A DNA stretch of 64,000 bases from Bacteroides intestinalis DSM 17393 (GCF_000172175.1 NZ_ABJL02000008.1:1860001-1924000); one strand, 5' to 3'. Shown: positions 44,724 to 52,121, counted from the first letter of the stretch. Notes: generated from the letters alone by a model not told the origin. Program-made: numbers and translations.

Positions 44724-44807
44724 GAATTCATAGGTCTCTTCATCCGGGTATAGATGAATTCAATCAAATACATACTCATATAGCTCAAATTTCATAAGTT
44801 CTATGAA
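44724..44807. repeat. Two small dyads between the metal operon and the antitoxin-like gene
   Basis: GAATTCAT (44724-44731) / ATGAATTC (44754-44761), and TTCATA (44791-44796) / TATGAA (44802-44807). Perfect short arms; possible binding sites or a leader structure. Nothing else is visible in this ~280 bp intergenic region apart from the two promoters. Confidence 0.3.
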
Positions 44808-44884
44808 CTTCGTGTAATATGTTTATTATAGCTAATGAAGTACGATTTCAATCGCACAGCGTAACCTTTTTCCAAAAACATTGT

Positions 44885-44892
44885 TACCTTTG
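44885..44892 (+). promoter_or_regulatory. -7 box of the antitoxin-like gene
   Basis: TACCTTTG, 39 bp before the ATG at 44932. Confidence 0.55.
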
Positions 44893-44931
44893 CAGAAGTA
44901 GCATCATACTAAACAATAAGGAGGTAGAATT

Positions 44932-45189
44932 ATGACAACATTAGAACTTGAAGCCAATAAAGCTCGCCTGGCACACGCCATACTGAGTATTGATAACGCC
45001 TCATTGTTAGCAGAGGTAAAGAAAAAGCTTGGCGATCTATTGACCATAAACGGTCCTGCGGTTAAAAGCAAGCCCAGACATACACGCCCTATTTCCAAAG
45101 AAGTGCAGGATATGGTGATAGGAGAGCTTCCCGCAGATATGGATATAGAGAAAGAGTCTGATAAAATGTGGGAGGATTTGGCCAAATGA
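44932..45189 (+). CDS. Small antitoxin-like protein, apparently without toxin
   Basis: 85 residues. The N-terminal MTTLELEANKARLAHAIL followed by a helical LLAEVKKKLGDLL and an acidic C-terminus resembles the small helical proteins that precede RelE-like toxin genes in Bacteroides. No toxin follows. A 28-codon frame overlapping its stop (45186-45272, beginning MKVLKGVYHQK) ends early and could be a toxin remnant. It has its own -7 box. The antitoxin reading is based on general resemblance only. Confidence 0.5.
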   Translation: MTTLELEANKARLAHAILSIDNASLLAEVKKKLGDLLTINGPAVKSKPRHTRPISKEVQDMVIGELPADMDIEKESDKMWEDLAK

Positions 45190-45224
45190 AGGTGTTGAAA
45201 GGAGTATACCATCAGAAAACACAA

Positions 45225-45256
45225 AGAGTAGCTGTTCCTGACCGGACAGCCACTCT
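45225..45256 (+). terminator. Hairpin after the antitoxin-like gene
   Basis: Arms AGAGTAGCTGT and ACAGCCACTCT with a ~10-base loop and one mismatch; no T-run, so termination is uncertain. Confidence 0.35.
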
Positions 45257-45292
45257 ATGCTCTATTACCTGAAGTGACATAAACACAACGTG

Positions 45293-45943
45293 TTATTCCG
45301 CATTCTTCTTCAACCAATCCACCCTGCGCATATCAGGCAGATGCTTCACCTTAAAATTCTCAAACTTAACCTTAAATCCATCTCCGTCCGGGCAGGCTGC
45401 CATCACCCCCACCTTAACGGGAATATTGTCTTGTAACCATGCATTGCGCATCATTATATACGTCTTATCATCAAAGGAATAGAAGATTTCAACCGCATCC
45501 AGACGACGGACTGCCTTAATCCAGATATATGGAACCGGCTTATCCAGAGTAATCACACTCCAATCACTTGTCTTATGAGTGACTACTGTACTCAGATTAA
45601 ACTTTCCGTCCACAAACTCTATACCTGCTTTGATATAGTTCTCATGGTCGATGCGGAGCATTAGTCCCGCCTGGTCGAAACGCTCTTTATAATCACCTGT
45701 TATCTTCACCTTCGCCTCGAACTCGCCACCATAAACCGAATAATAGAAAGGAGCGTCATCTACCGTAAAACCATAATGGGAGATGCGCCAGTAATCGCTT
45801 TGCGGAGTGACAAACATCGAAAGGGTTTTATCTTTTATCTCCCACTGTTCGGGTTCATTAAACCATTGCATTTTCTCTAACGTCTGCGCAAAAGAAGTTT
45901 GCGCCACAACAGCCATCAACAGGCCAAAAAGTAATTTCTTCAT
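45293..45943 (-). CDS. DUF1349-domain exported protein
   Basis: 216 residues with a signal peptide (LLFGLLMAVVAQTSFAQ). The rest is a beta-jelly-roll/concanavalin-like domain: FNEPEQWEIKDKTLSMFVTPQSDYWR, FEAKVKITGDYKERFDQAGLMLRIDHENYIKAGIEF, DGFKVKFENFKVKHLP. This fits DUF1349, a family that includes the yeast protein Ree1. In Bacteroidetes it is usually periplasmic and often sits near carbohydrate genes. The ligand is unknown. It follows the acetyltransferase gene after 30 bp on the same strand. Confidence 0.8.
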   Translation of the reverse strand: MKKLLFGLLMAVVAQTSFAQTLEKMQWFNEPEQWEIKDKTLSMFVTPQSDYWRISHYGFTVDDAPFYYSVYGGEFEAKVKITGDYKERFDQAGLMLRIDHENYIKAGIEFVDGKFNLSTVVTHKTSDWSVITLDKPVPYIWIKAVRRLDAVEIFYSFDDKTYIMMRNAWLQDNIPVKVGVMAACPDGDGFKVKFENFKVKHLPDMRRVDWLKKNAE

Positions 45944-45973
45944 TTTCCGTGTTATTTTAATTAATCGTTATTC

Positions 45974-46531
45974 TTATATCTGACGAACCACCCGGCAAGG
46001 ATTACCGACAGCCAGCACATTGGCAGGAATACTCTTTGTAACCACACTTCCGGCACCAATAATCGTATTATCACCAATCGTCACTCCCGGCAACACACAG
46101 ACCTGGGCACCAATCCACACATTATTTCCGATAGTGATAGGATAAGCATATTCAAGCCCTTGGATTCTCTGTTCCGCATCCAAGGCATGTCCGGCAGTAT
46201 AGAAACCACAATTCGGAGCCACAAAAACATTATCGCCAAATGTAACTTTAGCTCCATCCAGAATGACGCAATTCACATTCGAATAGAAGTTCTCCCCTAT
46301 TTCGATATTATATCCGTAATCACAATAAAACGGCTGTTCTATCAGGAAAGATTTTCCGGTCTTACCAAACAGTCGGCGGATAATGCTCTCCCGTTCCTTC
46401 TTCTGTGAAGGGCGCAAGCTATTCAGTTCATAACATACTTCTTTGCAAGCTTCCCTCTCCGACACAAGCTCTATATCATTATTGGCATCATACAATTTCC
46501 CGGCTTTCGCTTTTGCTTTTTCACTCTCCAT
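45974..46531 (-). CDS. Maltose/galactoside O-acetyltransferase-like hexapeptide protein
   Basis: 185 residues. N-terminal helical cap (ESEKAKAKAGKLYDANNDIELVSEREACKEVCYELNSL) typical of MAA/GAT, then a left-handed beta-helix of hexapeptide repeats (VTFGDNVFVAPNCGFYTAGHALDAEQR with the catalytic His of TAGH; TIGNNVWIGAQVCVLPGVTIGDNTIIGAGSVVTKSIPANVLAVGNPCRVVR). It transfers acetyl from acetyl-CoA to a sugar or similar acceptor, possibly for detoxification. It is divergent from the LuxR-type gene, sharing a palindromic promoter region. Confidence 0.9.
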   Translation of the reverse strand: MESEKAKAKAGKLYDANNDIELVSEREACKEVCYELNSLRPSQKKERESIIRRLFGKTGKSFLIEQPFYCDYGYNIEIGENFYSNVNCVILDGAKVTFGDNVFVAPNCGFYTAGHALDAEQRIQGLEYAYPITIGNNVWIGAQVCVLPGVTIGDNTIIGAGSVVTKSIPANVLAVGNPCRVVRQI

Positions 46532-46568
46532 AATTTATTGCACCTAAATAAATAACCATTAGTTTTCA

Positions 46569-46586
46569 TTACCTTTGCAAAGGTAA
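46569..46586. promoter_or_regulatory. Back-to-back divergent promoter palindrome
   Basis: The 18-bp perfect palindrome TTACCTTTGCAAAGGTAA holds a TACCTTTG -7 box on each strand (46570-46577 + and 46578-46585 -). The + box can serve the LuxR-type gene, the - box the acetyltransferase gene. The two polymerases could not bind at the same time. Confidence 0.6.
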
Positions 46587-46644
46587 AGGCTTACAGATAA
46601 GTCGGCAATACTGATTAATAACCATTTTTCCATCTCCATACCGT

Positions 46645-47397
46645 ATGGACATCGTAAATAAACTGAAAAAAGAGCTACTGAAACAAGCGTTCACCGAAGA
46701 ACAGAAACAGACGGAACGCCTGAATGAGTGCAAACATATAGCTTCCATATATGCACAAACCGAAAATGCCATAGCGGTGTTGAGCGATATGAAAGCCAAT
46801 ATTAGTTATATTTATTACGGCGGAGTAGCCGAGAAACTGGGACTGGCAGAACGAAATACCGCCAAGACCATTCAGTCGATATGGGAAGAAGAAATATTCA
46901 GTCACATCCATCCGGATGACTTACAAGAAAAGCATTTGCAAGAACTCCGCTTCTTCCACTTTCTGAAAAGTGTTCCGGAAAAGAAACGTCCGGACTACTA
47001 CCTTATACACAATATGCGCATGCGCGATCATTCAGGCAGGTATGTACACATCTTGCACAGGATGTTTTATATAGCGAGCCACTCAAACGGAAGTGTATGG
47101 TTATCCTTATGCCTTTACAACTTTTCAATGGATACATCGTTAAGTTGCACCATTCTTAACTCGGCAGACGGGCAAACCCTCGAACTGGAAAAGCAGAATT
47201 GCAACGACCTGTTGTCAGAGCGGGAAAAAGAAATCCTGCAATTGATAAATAAGGGAAAAATGAGTAAGGACATTGCCCAGACATTATCCATTAGTATAAA
47301 CACCGTAAACCGGCACCGGCAAAATATCCTGGAGAAACTTCAGGTAAACAATTCTATTGAAGCTTGCCGGATTGCTAAAGAATTGCACTTGTTATGA
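46645..47397 (+). CDS. LuxR-type transcriptional regulator with PAS-like N-terminus
   Basis: 250 residues. The C-terminal ~65 residues are a LuxR/GerE HTH: LSEREKEILQLINKGKMSKDIAQTLSISINTVNRHRQNILEKLQV. The N-terminal ~170 residues look like a PAS-type sensor (YIYYGGVAEKLGLAERNTAKTIQSIWEEEIFSHIHPDDL...). No membrane segment and no receiver domain are seen, so it should be a soluble one-component regulator. The beta-lactamase gene follows after 47 bp without a visible promoter, so the regulator may control or be co-transcribed with it. Confidence 0.8.
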   Translation: MDIVNKLKKELLKQAFTEEQKQTERLNECKHIASIYAQTENAIAVLSDMKANISYIYYGGVAEKLGLAERNTAKTIQSIWEEEIFSHIHPDDLQEKHLQELRFFHFLKSVPEKKRPDYYLIHNMRMRDHSGRYVHILHRMFYIASHSNGSVWLSLCLYNFSMDTSLSCTILNSADGQTLELEKQNCNDLLSEREKEILQLINKGKMSKDIAQTLSISINTVNRHRQNILEKLQVNNSIEACRIAKELHLL

Positions 47398-47444
47398 TAA
47401 GAGAAGTAAAACCGGGATTAATATTAACTCACTAAAGTACATTT

Positions 47445-48350
47445 ATGAAAGCAAAATTCTTTTTAAGCTGTATAGCGCTGGCAATCTTGTTCAGTGCATG
47501 CAATACCACCAACCGCACCCCGAAACAGAAGATAGAACAACAAATAGATTCCCTTCTGAAAGATAAGAAAGCTACGGTAGGCGTTGCCGTACTCGCCAAT
47601 GATGAGACTGTAGCCGTTTATAATAACCAAATCCATTTCCCCCTGTTAAGCATCTTCAAGTTTCATGTGGGACTGGCTGTTCTGGATAAGATGGATAAAG
47701 GGCATATTGCTTTAGATAGTCTTATTGAAGTGAAGTCTTCTCAACTGACGCCCAACACATACAGTCCGTTAAGAGATAAATTTCCCGATCAGAATATTAC
47801 AATTTCTCTCGGAGAGTTGCTAAAATACACCATTTCGAAAAGCGATAACAATACATGTGATATCCTTATAGAATATGTCGGCGGTATAGAGCAAGTAAAT
47901 GAGTATGTGAAATCATTAGGAATAAAAGATTGTAATCTTGCGGCAACAGAAACCCTCATGCATACCTCCGGAGATGCTTATCTGAACTGGAGTACTCCGG
48001 AAGAAGTAGTCAGATTATTGAATATAGCCGACAAGCAACCCTTATTTGGAACTCAATACAAAGACTTCCTTCAAGCAATCATGCAGGAAACTTCTACCGG
48101 CAAAGATAAGCTGAAAGGCCAGTTACCCGCTGACGTAATCGTAGGTCATAAGACAGGTTCTTCCGACCGGACTCCGGAAGGGATAAAGATCGCTGATAAT
48201 GATGCAGGCTTTGTTATCCTGCCCAACGGACAGAAATATTATATAGCTGTCTTCGTGATGGAGTCGCAGGAAACCGATGCAGATAATGCAGCTATCATCG
48301 CCAGTATATCCCAAATTGTATATGATACTTTAAACTCAGATATCCAATGA
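47445..48350 (+). CDS. Class A (subclass A2) beta-lactamase, lipoprotein
   Basis: 301 residues with a lipobox signal (LAILFSACN, Cys 19). Active-site motifs: S69-I-F-K72 (SxxK), S133-D-N135, a catalytic Glu likely E169 (ATETLMH), and K236-T-G238 (GHKTGSS). The sequence pattern is that of the Bacteroides CepA/CfxA-like A2 group (e.g. FPLLSIFKFH, TYSPLRDKFP, NTCDILIEYVGG, PDG/NGQKYYIAVFV). It should hydrolyse penicillins and cephalosporins; the spectrum cannot be predicted. The lipid anchor would keep it in the periplasm or on a membrane. It overlaps the Nudix gene by 4 bp. Confidence 0.9.
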   Translation: MKAKFFLSCIALAILFSACNTTNRTPKQKIEQQIDSLLKDKKATVGVAVLANDETVAVYNNQIHFPLLSIFKFHVGLAVLDKMDKGHIALDSLIEVKSSQLTPNTYSPLRDKFPDQNITISLGELLKYTISKSDNNTCDILIEYVGGIEQVNEYVKSLGIKDCNLAATETLMHTSGDAYLNWSTPEEVVRLLNIADKQPLFGTQYKDFLQAIMQETSTGKDKLKGQLPADVIVGHKTGSSDRTPEGIKIADNDAGFVILPNGQKYYIAVFVMESQETDADNAAIIASISQIVYDTLNSDIQ

Positions 48351-48973
48351 ACAAGAACACTGATCCCCACTGGCTCGAATGGGCCAAGGAATTACAATTC
48401 ATAGCTCAGGCAGGACTGACCTACTCCCGCGATCCCTTCGACATCGAGCGTTTTGAACGTATCCGGGAAATATCGGCAGAGATCATGAGCCATCAAAGCG
48501 ATCTGCCGATAGAGAAGGTAAAAGAATTATTCTGCAATGAAACCGGTTTCCAAACACCTAAACTGGATACCCGTGCCGCCATCTTTAAAGACGGGAAAAT
48601 ACTCCTGGTAAAGGAAAAAGCCGGTGTATGGTCTATGCCCGGTGGCTGGGTAGACGTCAACCAAAGCATCAAAACCAATACAGAGAAAGAAGTTAAAGAA
48701 GAAGCCGGACTGGATGTAAAGGCCGTACGCCTGATTGCTTTGCAGGATAGAAACCTGCACAACGTGCCTCCTTATGCATACAATGTCTGCAAAGCCTTTG
48801 TTCTTTGCGAAGTTACAGGCGGGAGTTTTCAAAGCAACATAGAAACAACTGAAAGCAGATATTTTTCTATGGATGAGATACCGGAGTTAGCCGAAGAAAA
48901 GAACAGCAAAGAACAGATAGCCATGTGTTTCGCCGCCTATCAGGATGAAAACTGGAAGGTGCTATTCGACTAA
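48347..48973 (+). CDS. Nudix hydrolase with N-terminal helical domain
   Basis: 208 residues. The N-terminal ~65 residues are a helical extension (HWLEWAKELQFIAQAGLTYSRDPFDIERF) seen in Nudix proteins acting on ADP-ribose and similar compounds. The Nudix box is GGWVDVNQSIKTNTEKEVKEEAG; the Glu normally found six residues after the second Gly is Gln here and REUxEE reads KEVKEE. The metal-binding EE pair is kept. Its start overlaps the beta-lactamase stop by 4 bp, so the two are translationally coupled. Confidence 0.85.
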   Translation: MNKNTDPHWLEWAKELQFIAQAGLTYSRDPFDIERFERIREISAEIMSHQSDLPIEKVKELFCNETGFQTPKLDTRAAIFKDGKILLVKEKAGVWSMPGGWVDVNQSIKTNTEKEVKEEAGLDVKAVRLIALQDRNLHNVPPYAYNVCKAFVLCEVTGGSFQSNIETTESRYFSMDEIPELAEEKNSKEQIAMCFAAYQDENWKVLFD

Positions 48974-48999
48974 AACGACAACCCGTAAAAAGTAAAGAT

Positions 49000-49604
49000 A
49001 TGAAGAAAGAAACCACTCCTCTCCGCCTGATTTATCCGCAATGGCAAGGCGGAATTGTAGATCACTGGATGCCGGATATTCCGGCAGAAGACTCTTCCAG
49101 AGGTTATTATTTAGGTGCCCAGTTACTGAACCTGCTGGCTCCGGACAGCAATCAGAAAACCGTGGAAGTTCCGGTATCTGCTTGGGAATGGGTGACGAAG
49201 AGATTATGAACTTACTGCCCGGTAAGTTTGACGCTTCCAAAGCATTAATCGTAGGACTGCGTTCATGGGACAAAGGCATGCAGGAACGACAAAAGGAACT
49301 GAGCATAAAAGGTCTGGCACCGAAAGAAACAGCGGACAACAGTTCCGCCATTATGGAATGGCTGAAAAATACCGAAGCTTCCAAGGTTGTCATCCACTTT
49401 GACCTGGACGTGATAGATCCTGCCGACATGATAGCAGGTGTCGGCGTAGAACCGGACGGTATGAAGACCGAGGAAGTAGTCCGCGTGATTAACGACATTG
49501 CTTCCGAATATGACTTGGTAGGATTGACCATAGCCGAACCAATGCCACGTATCGCTATTAAAATCAGAAATATGCTGAACCAGTTGCCTTTATTAAAAGA
49601 GTAA
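49000..49604 (+). pseudogene. Arginase/ureohydrolase-family pseudogene with internal deletion
   Basis: Two reading frames of one gene. The first (49000-49209) encodes an arginase-type N-terminus, MKKETTPLRLIYPQWQGG ... NQKTVEVPVS, then runs into unrelated residues and a stop. The second frame, from about 49180 on, continues with CLGMGDEEIMNLLPG, IVGLRSWDKGM, VVIHFDLDVIDPADMIAGVGVEPDGM and ends at 49604. The middle ~90 residues with the GGD/E-x-S and DAHxD metal-binding motifs are missing, and the join shifts the frame. The DxDxxDP ligands remain. An active enzyme is not possible. Confidence 0.8.
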
Positions 49605-49607
49605 GAA

Positions 49608-49690
49608 AAGAGAAACTCCGGGTTACCGCTGCTGCTTATGACGGTTATGGATATGCCAAACGGGAAATCCTGAAAGACACGCTTGCCCTA
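49608..49690 (+). pseudogene. Unidentified short coding remnant
   Basis: Reads VTAAAYDGYGYAKREILK in frame with protein-like composition but has no start and runs on into the MgtA remnant in another frame. Source gene not recognised. Confidence 0.25.
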
Positions 49691-49691
49691 A

Positions 49692-49811
49692 GGTTCACAA
49701 ACGCTTCCATTGAGTTACTTTCCGTGGCTGGTAGGCATTCTGCTCTCCTATTGTGTACTGACTCAACTGGTAAAGAACTGGTATATCAGAAAGTTTTCGG
49801 GTTGGTTATAA
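49692..49811 (+). pseudogene. C-terminal remnant of an MgtA-type Mg2+ P-type ATPase
   Basis: One frame, closed by a stop just before it and at 49811, encodes GSQTLPLSYFPWLVGILL then SYCVLTQLVKNWYIRKFSGWL. This is the last membrane helix and the conserved end (xKxxYIRKFGxWL) of magnesium-translocating P-type ATPases. Nothing of the remaining ~850 residues is present here, so this is a scar of a lost gene. Confidence 0.7.
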
Positions 49812-49897
49812 AAGAATGCCCTGCTTTTCTTCTTTGTCAGACGATACTGGCGGATGAAGAAAGCCGGGCTATTAGTATCAACAAAACTACAGTGTCA

Positions 49898-50131
49898 TTA
49901 TTCAGAAAAAGACTCGTCGCATACTTCGGTGACTTGTTCATAAGGAATACATCCATAGCTGCGGTCGTCCAGATAACGCAATGCTACATACGGTACGTCT
50001 GCCCCGGAAACATACATTTGCAATATAGATATGACCTCCGCCATACGCGAAGTGAATGAGCCATTTCGTTCATTATAAACCTTCACCCACACACGGTCTC
50101 CTCTTTTGATGGAAAGTTCTATATTCTTCAT
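49898..50131 (-). CDS. Small protein of unknown function next to the invertible promoter
   Basis: 77 residues from the ATG at 50131 (MKNIELSIKRGDRVWVKVYN). Predicted mostly beta with a short SH3-like start (RGDRVWVKVYNERNGS), then AEVISILQMY and a closing acidic tail. No signal peptide, no family recognised. It starts 27 bp outside the left 24-bp inverted repeat and faces away from it, the position expected for the gene switched by inversion. In the given orientation no promoter box is visible upstream of it. The frame is open to 50170, but that part crosses the repeat. Confidence 0.5.
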   Translation of the reverse strand: MKNIELSIKRGDRVWVKVYNERNGSFTSRMAEVISILQMYVSGADVPYVALRYLDDRSYGCIPYEQVTEVCDESFSE

Positions 50132-50158
50132 AAACAGTATAATTAATGCGTTTATTGG

Positions 50159-50182
50159 AATTACTTGCATAGTAACGGCAAA
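50159..50182 (+). repeat. Left inverted repeat of the invertible segment
   Basis: 24 bp, beginning AATTACTTGCATAGTAAC, perfectly repeated in inverse orientation at 50459-50482. It contains an inner dyad TTACT-TGCAT-AGTAA, the form of a tyrosine-recombinase core site. Confidence 0.95.
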
Positions 50183-50458
50183 CTACCATTTGATGCAGAC
50201 CGGAAAGGCGTTTTCAGACGGTATCATTTTATGGTAAAAAGAAGATTTCCTGATAATAAGGTACGTAAAGAAGCATTCCACTTTCAAAGGATAAAGCGGA
50301 AACACGATTCCTTTTGCCTGCTGGGGGAAAAAATCGAAAGCTGTATGTATCAGGGACTAATTTTAATATTGTTTTTGCTGTCCGATATAAGATTTATTCA
50401 TATTTTGTTAGGGTTTGTTTGCTTTTCTGTCAAAAAAGACGCAACTTTGTAGCTGCTA
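50183..50458. other. Predicted invertible DNA segment (phase switch)
   Basis: 276 bp between perfect 24-bp inverted repeats next to a tyrosine recombinase gene. It encodes no convincing protein. It holds one strong promoter near its right end, so inversion would swing the promoter from pointing right (now, toward the recombinase 3' end) to pointing left (toward the ATG at 50131). Confidence 0.8.
50418..50449 (+). promoter_or_regulatory. Promoter inside the invertible segment, pointing right
   Basis: TTTG (-33, 50418-50421), 20 bp spacer, then CAACTTTG (-7, 50442-50449; one mismatch to TAnnTTTG). The start point would fall at the inner edge of the right repeat. In this orientation transcription runs antisense into the recombinase gene. 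Confidence 0.65.
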
Positions 50459-50482
50459 TTTGCCGTTACTATGCAAGTAATT
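50459..50482 (-). repeat. Right inverted repeat of the invertible segment
   Basis: Exact reverse complement of 50159-50182 over 24 bp. The stop codon of the recombinase gene (50483-50485) directly adjoins it. Confidence 0.95.
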
Positions 50483-51496
50483 TCACCTCAACGAAGTGCC
50501 ATACAGCATATTAAATCTGCCATCTTTCTTCTTTTTACTTTTCTTCACCAAGGAAATCACTTGCCTGTTTATTCTATCTATCACCTCCGCATCAAACGGT
50601 TTCAGATAAGTCATCGTCACCCGAATGGACGAGTGCCCCAACGACTGGCTTATCAGTCCCACAGGTACACCACTATGATAAGCAAGTGTAGCCCATGTAT
50701 GGCGTGCGGTGTACGAACTTACGGAAACACCAGGCAATAACTGTTTCATCAACCGCGCCAACTCCCGGTTGAAATGCCGTAATGTTTCTTGATAACGGTG
50801 GTGATGTTCCTCCATGAACAAGCCACCATGCAGCAACGGGAACAGATATTCCGAATCCGTCTTATCCCTGTACTTCTGCAACAGCCTCATCGCATCGGGC
50901 GGCACATCCACCACCATCAGTTTCCCCGTCTTGTGCCGACGGTAAGTGATGCGCCTATTTCTTAAATCCGACTTCCGCAAGTGTGCCAGATCAATGAACG
51001 GCATACCACGCAACATGAACATCAGCAAGAAGTAGGTAAGCACTTGCTGTTGACGCAGTGTCAGCACACTAAAGTCTGTATTCCTGAGCTGCTCCATCTG
51101 CTCTGCCGTCAGCGCCCTCTTGGTACGCGACTCCACTTTCGTATAAACATCCTTGAACAGCACCGGATTGTACCCCTCTATGCCCGGTGACATCCAGCGA
51201 TTGTATACCGCCTGCAACGTACGCATGTAAGTGGAGATCGTGTTCGGACTGGACTGTTGTCCAGCCAGCCAGTCCTCATACTCTTTCAGCCTCTCAGGGG
51301 TAAAAATCTCCTGCATGGACAGGGAAGCAGTGGTATTTTTCGGATATCTTTCCTCTGCACAAAACTTCTCATAGGAACGCAGCGTGCAAGCATAAACATG
51401 CATTGCCGGGAACTTTCCTTCCCGCTTCAGCATCCCGATAACTTCCGGCATGTAGAGCCGTAAGTCATCTTTCGCATTTTTTCTTTCTACATTCAT
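50483..51496 (-). CDS. Tyrosine site-specific recombinase (local invertase candidate)
   Basis: 337 residues. The N-terminal SAM-like core-binding domain (~10-110; CTLRSYEKFC, SSPNTISTYMRTLQAVYNRW) is followed by the catalytic domain with R163 (MFMLRGMPFIDLAHL), K189 (YRRHKTGK), R265 (SYTARHTWAT; the usual His of HxxR is Tyr262, common in Bacteroides invertase-type enzymes), H288 (SLGHSS) and the nucleophile Y297 (VTMTYLKP). All key residues for strand exchange are present. Its stop codon touches the right 24-bp inverted repeat, so it is almost certainly the enzyme acting on it. A -7 box lies ~80 bp upstream. Confidence 0.9.
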   Translation of the reverse strand: MNVERKNAKDDLRLYMPEVIGMLKREGKFPAMHVYACTLRSYEKFCAEERYPKNTTASLSMQEIFTPERLKEYEDWLAGQQSSPNTISTYMRTLQAVYNRWMSPGIEGYNPVLFKDVYTKVESRTKRALTAEQMEQLRNTDFSVLTLRQQQVLTYFLLMFMLRGMPFIDLAHLRKSDLRNRRITYRRHKTGKLMVVDVPPDAMRLLQKYRDKTDSEYLFPLLHGGLFMEEHHHRYQETLRHFNRELARLMKQLLPGVSVSSYTARHTWATLAYHSGVPVGLISQSLGHSSIRVTMTYLKPFDAEVIDRINRQVISLVKKSKKKKDGRFNMLYGTSLR

Positions 51497-51562
51497 AAAG
51501 CATTGATTTTAATTACATGATTCAAAAAACTGCTTGTACCACAGAACGTACGTGCAGTAGTA

Positions 51563-51670
51563 ATGTTTATGAGCGCCAAAGATAAAGCTAAAGGAATCCG
51601 GCAAGAGAATATTTATAAATTATACGAATCAGGTATTGAATTTGATTTATCACGGAAAAGAAAGAGTTAA
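51563..51670 (+). CDS. Possible 35-residue ORF upstream of the recombinase
   Basis: Short frame (MFMSAKDKAKGIRQENIYKLYESGIEFDLSRKRKS) on the opposite strand from the recombinase. It looks like the end of a larger helical protein rather than a full gene. No promoter seen for it. The rest of the 51497-51805 gap has only the recombinase promoter. Confidence 0.2.
   Translation: MFMSAKDKAKGIRQENIYKLYESGIEFDLSRKRKS
51577..51584 (-). promoter_or_regulatory. -7 box of the recombinase gene
   Basis: TATCTTTG on the minus strand, about 80 bp before the ATG at 51496, giving a leader of roughly 75 nt. Confidence 0.55.
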
Positions 51671-51805
51671 TTCAACCCCTGATTCTCATAAATTGTGAAA
51701 TAGTAGTAATTCTTTCCCTCCCCGTTGAACTAATGCCTTGTACACTCTGTTCTCTGACCAAAATAGAACATTAATTTAGTTTTTAACCATTAAACCTGTT
51801 TAATT

Positions 51806-52102
51806 ATGACATGTAAAGATTCTCACTTTTTGATTGGCCTTGGAATAGGTTCAATCTTTGGAGCACTGGCTTATGGCTTTGCCCGCAGTGCAAGAGCAAA
51901 AAAAATGAAAGCAGAAGTATTCGATGCTCTGCACAGAATTGAAGGACATACCGAATGCCTGATTGAATCTGCTAAAGAAAAGGCATTGTATGCCGGAGAA
52001 AAAGTCGCTGACAGAGTGGCCAATGAAACATCTGTCATTGCCGAAAAGGCTAATGATATCAAAGGCAAAGTGCACTCTATGGCTGATGAAGCTAAGAAGT
52101 AA
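51806..52102 (+). CDS. YtxH-like small membrane-anchored protein
   Basis: 98 residues. An N-terminal Gly-rich membrane helix (FLIGLGIGSIFGALAYGFARSARAKKM) is followed by a long amphipathic, Ala/Lys/Glu-rich helix (ESAKEKALYAGEKVADRVANETSVIAEKANDIKGKVHSM). This matches the YtxH/gas-vesicle-like group often linked to stress response. Function unknown. A hairpin terminator follows at 52122-52167. Confidence 0.75.
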   Translation: MTCKDSHFLIGLGIGSIFGALAYGFARSARAKKMKAEVFDALHRIEGHTECLIESAKEKALYAGEKVADRVANETSVIAEKANDIKGKVHSMADEAKK

Positions 52103-52121
52103 TCAATCTGTTCATTATCGC

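Noticed and set aside
49724..50059. 111-codon plus-strand frame after the arginase remnant
   Set aside because: It reads the MgtA remnant out of frame and then runs opposite the 77-residue gene; no family pattern.
50165..50452. 95-codon open frame inside the inverted repeats
   Set aside because: It starts inside the repeat, has poor codon pattern and overlaps the promoter; more likely a by-product of a non-coding switch.
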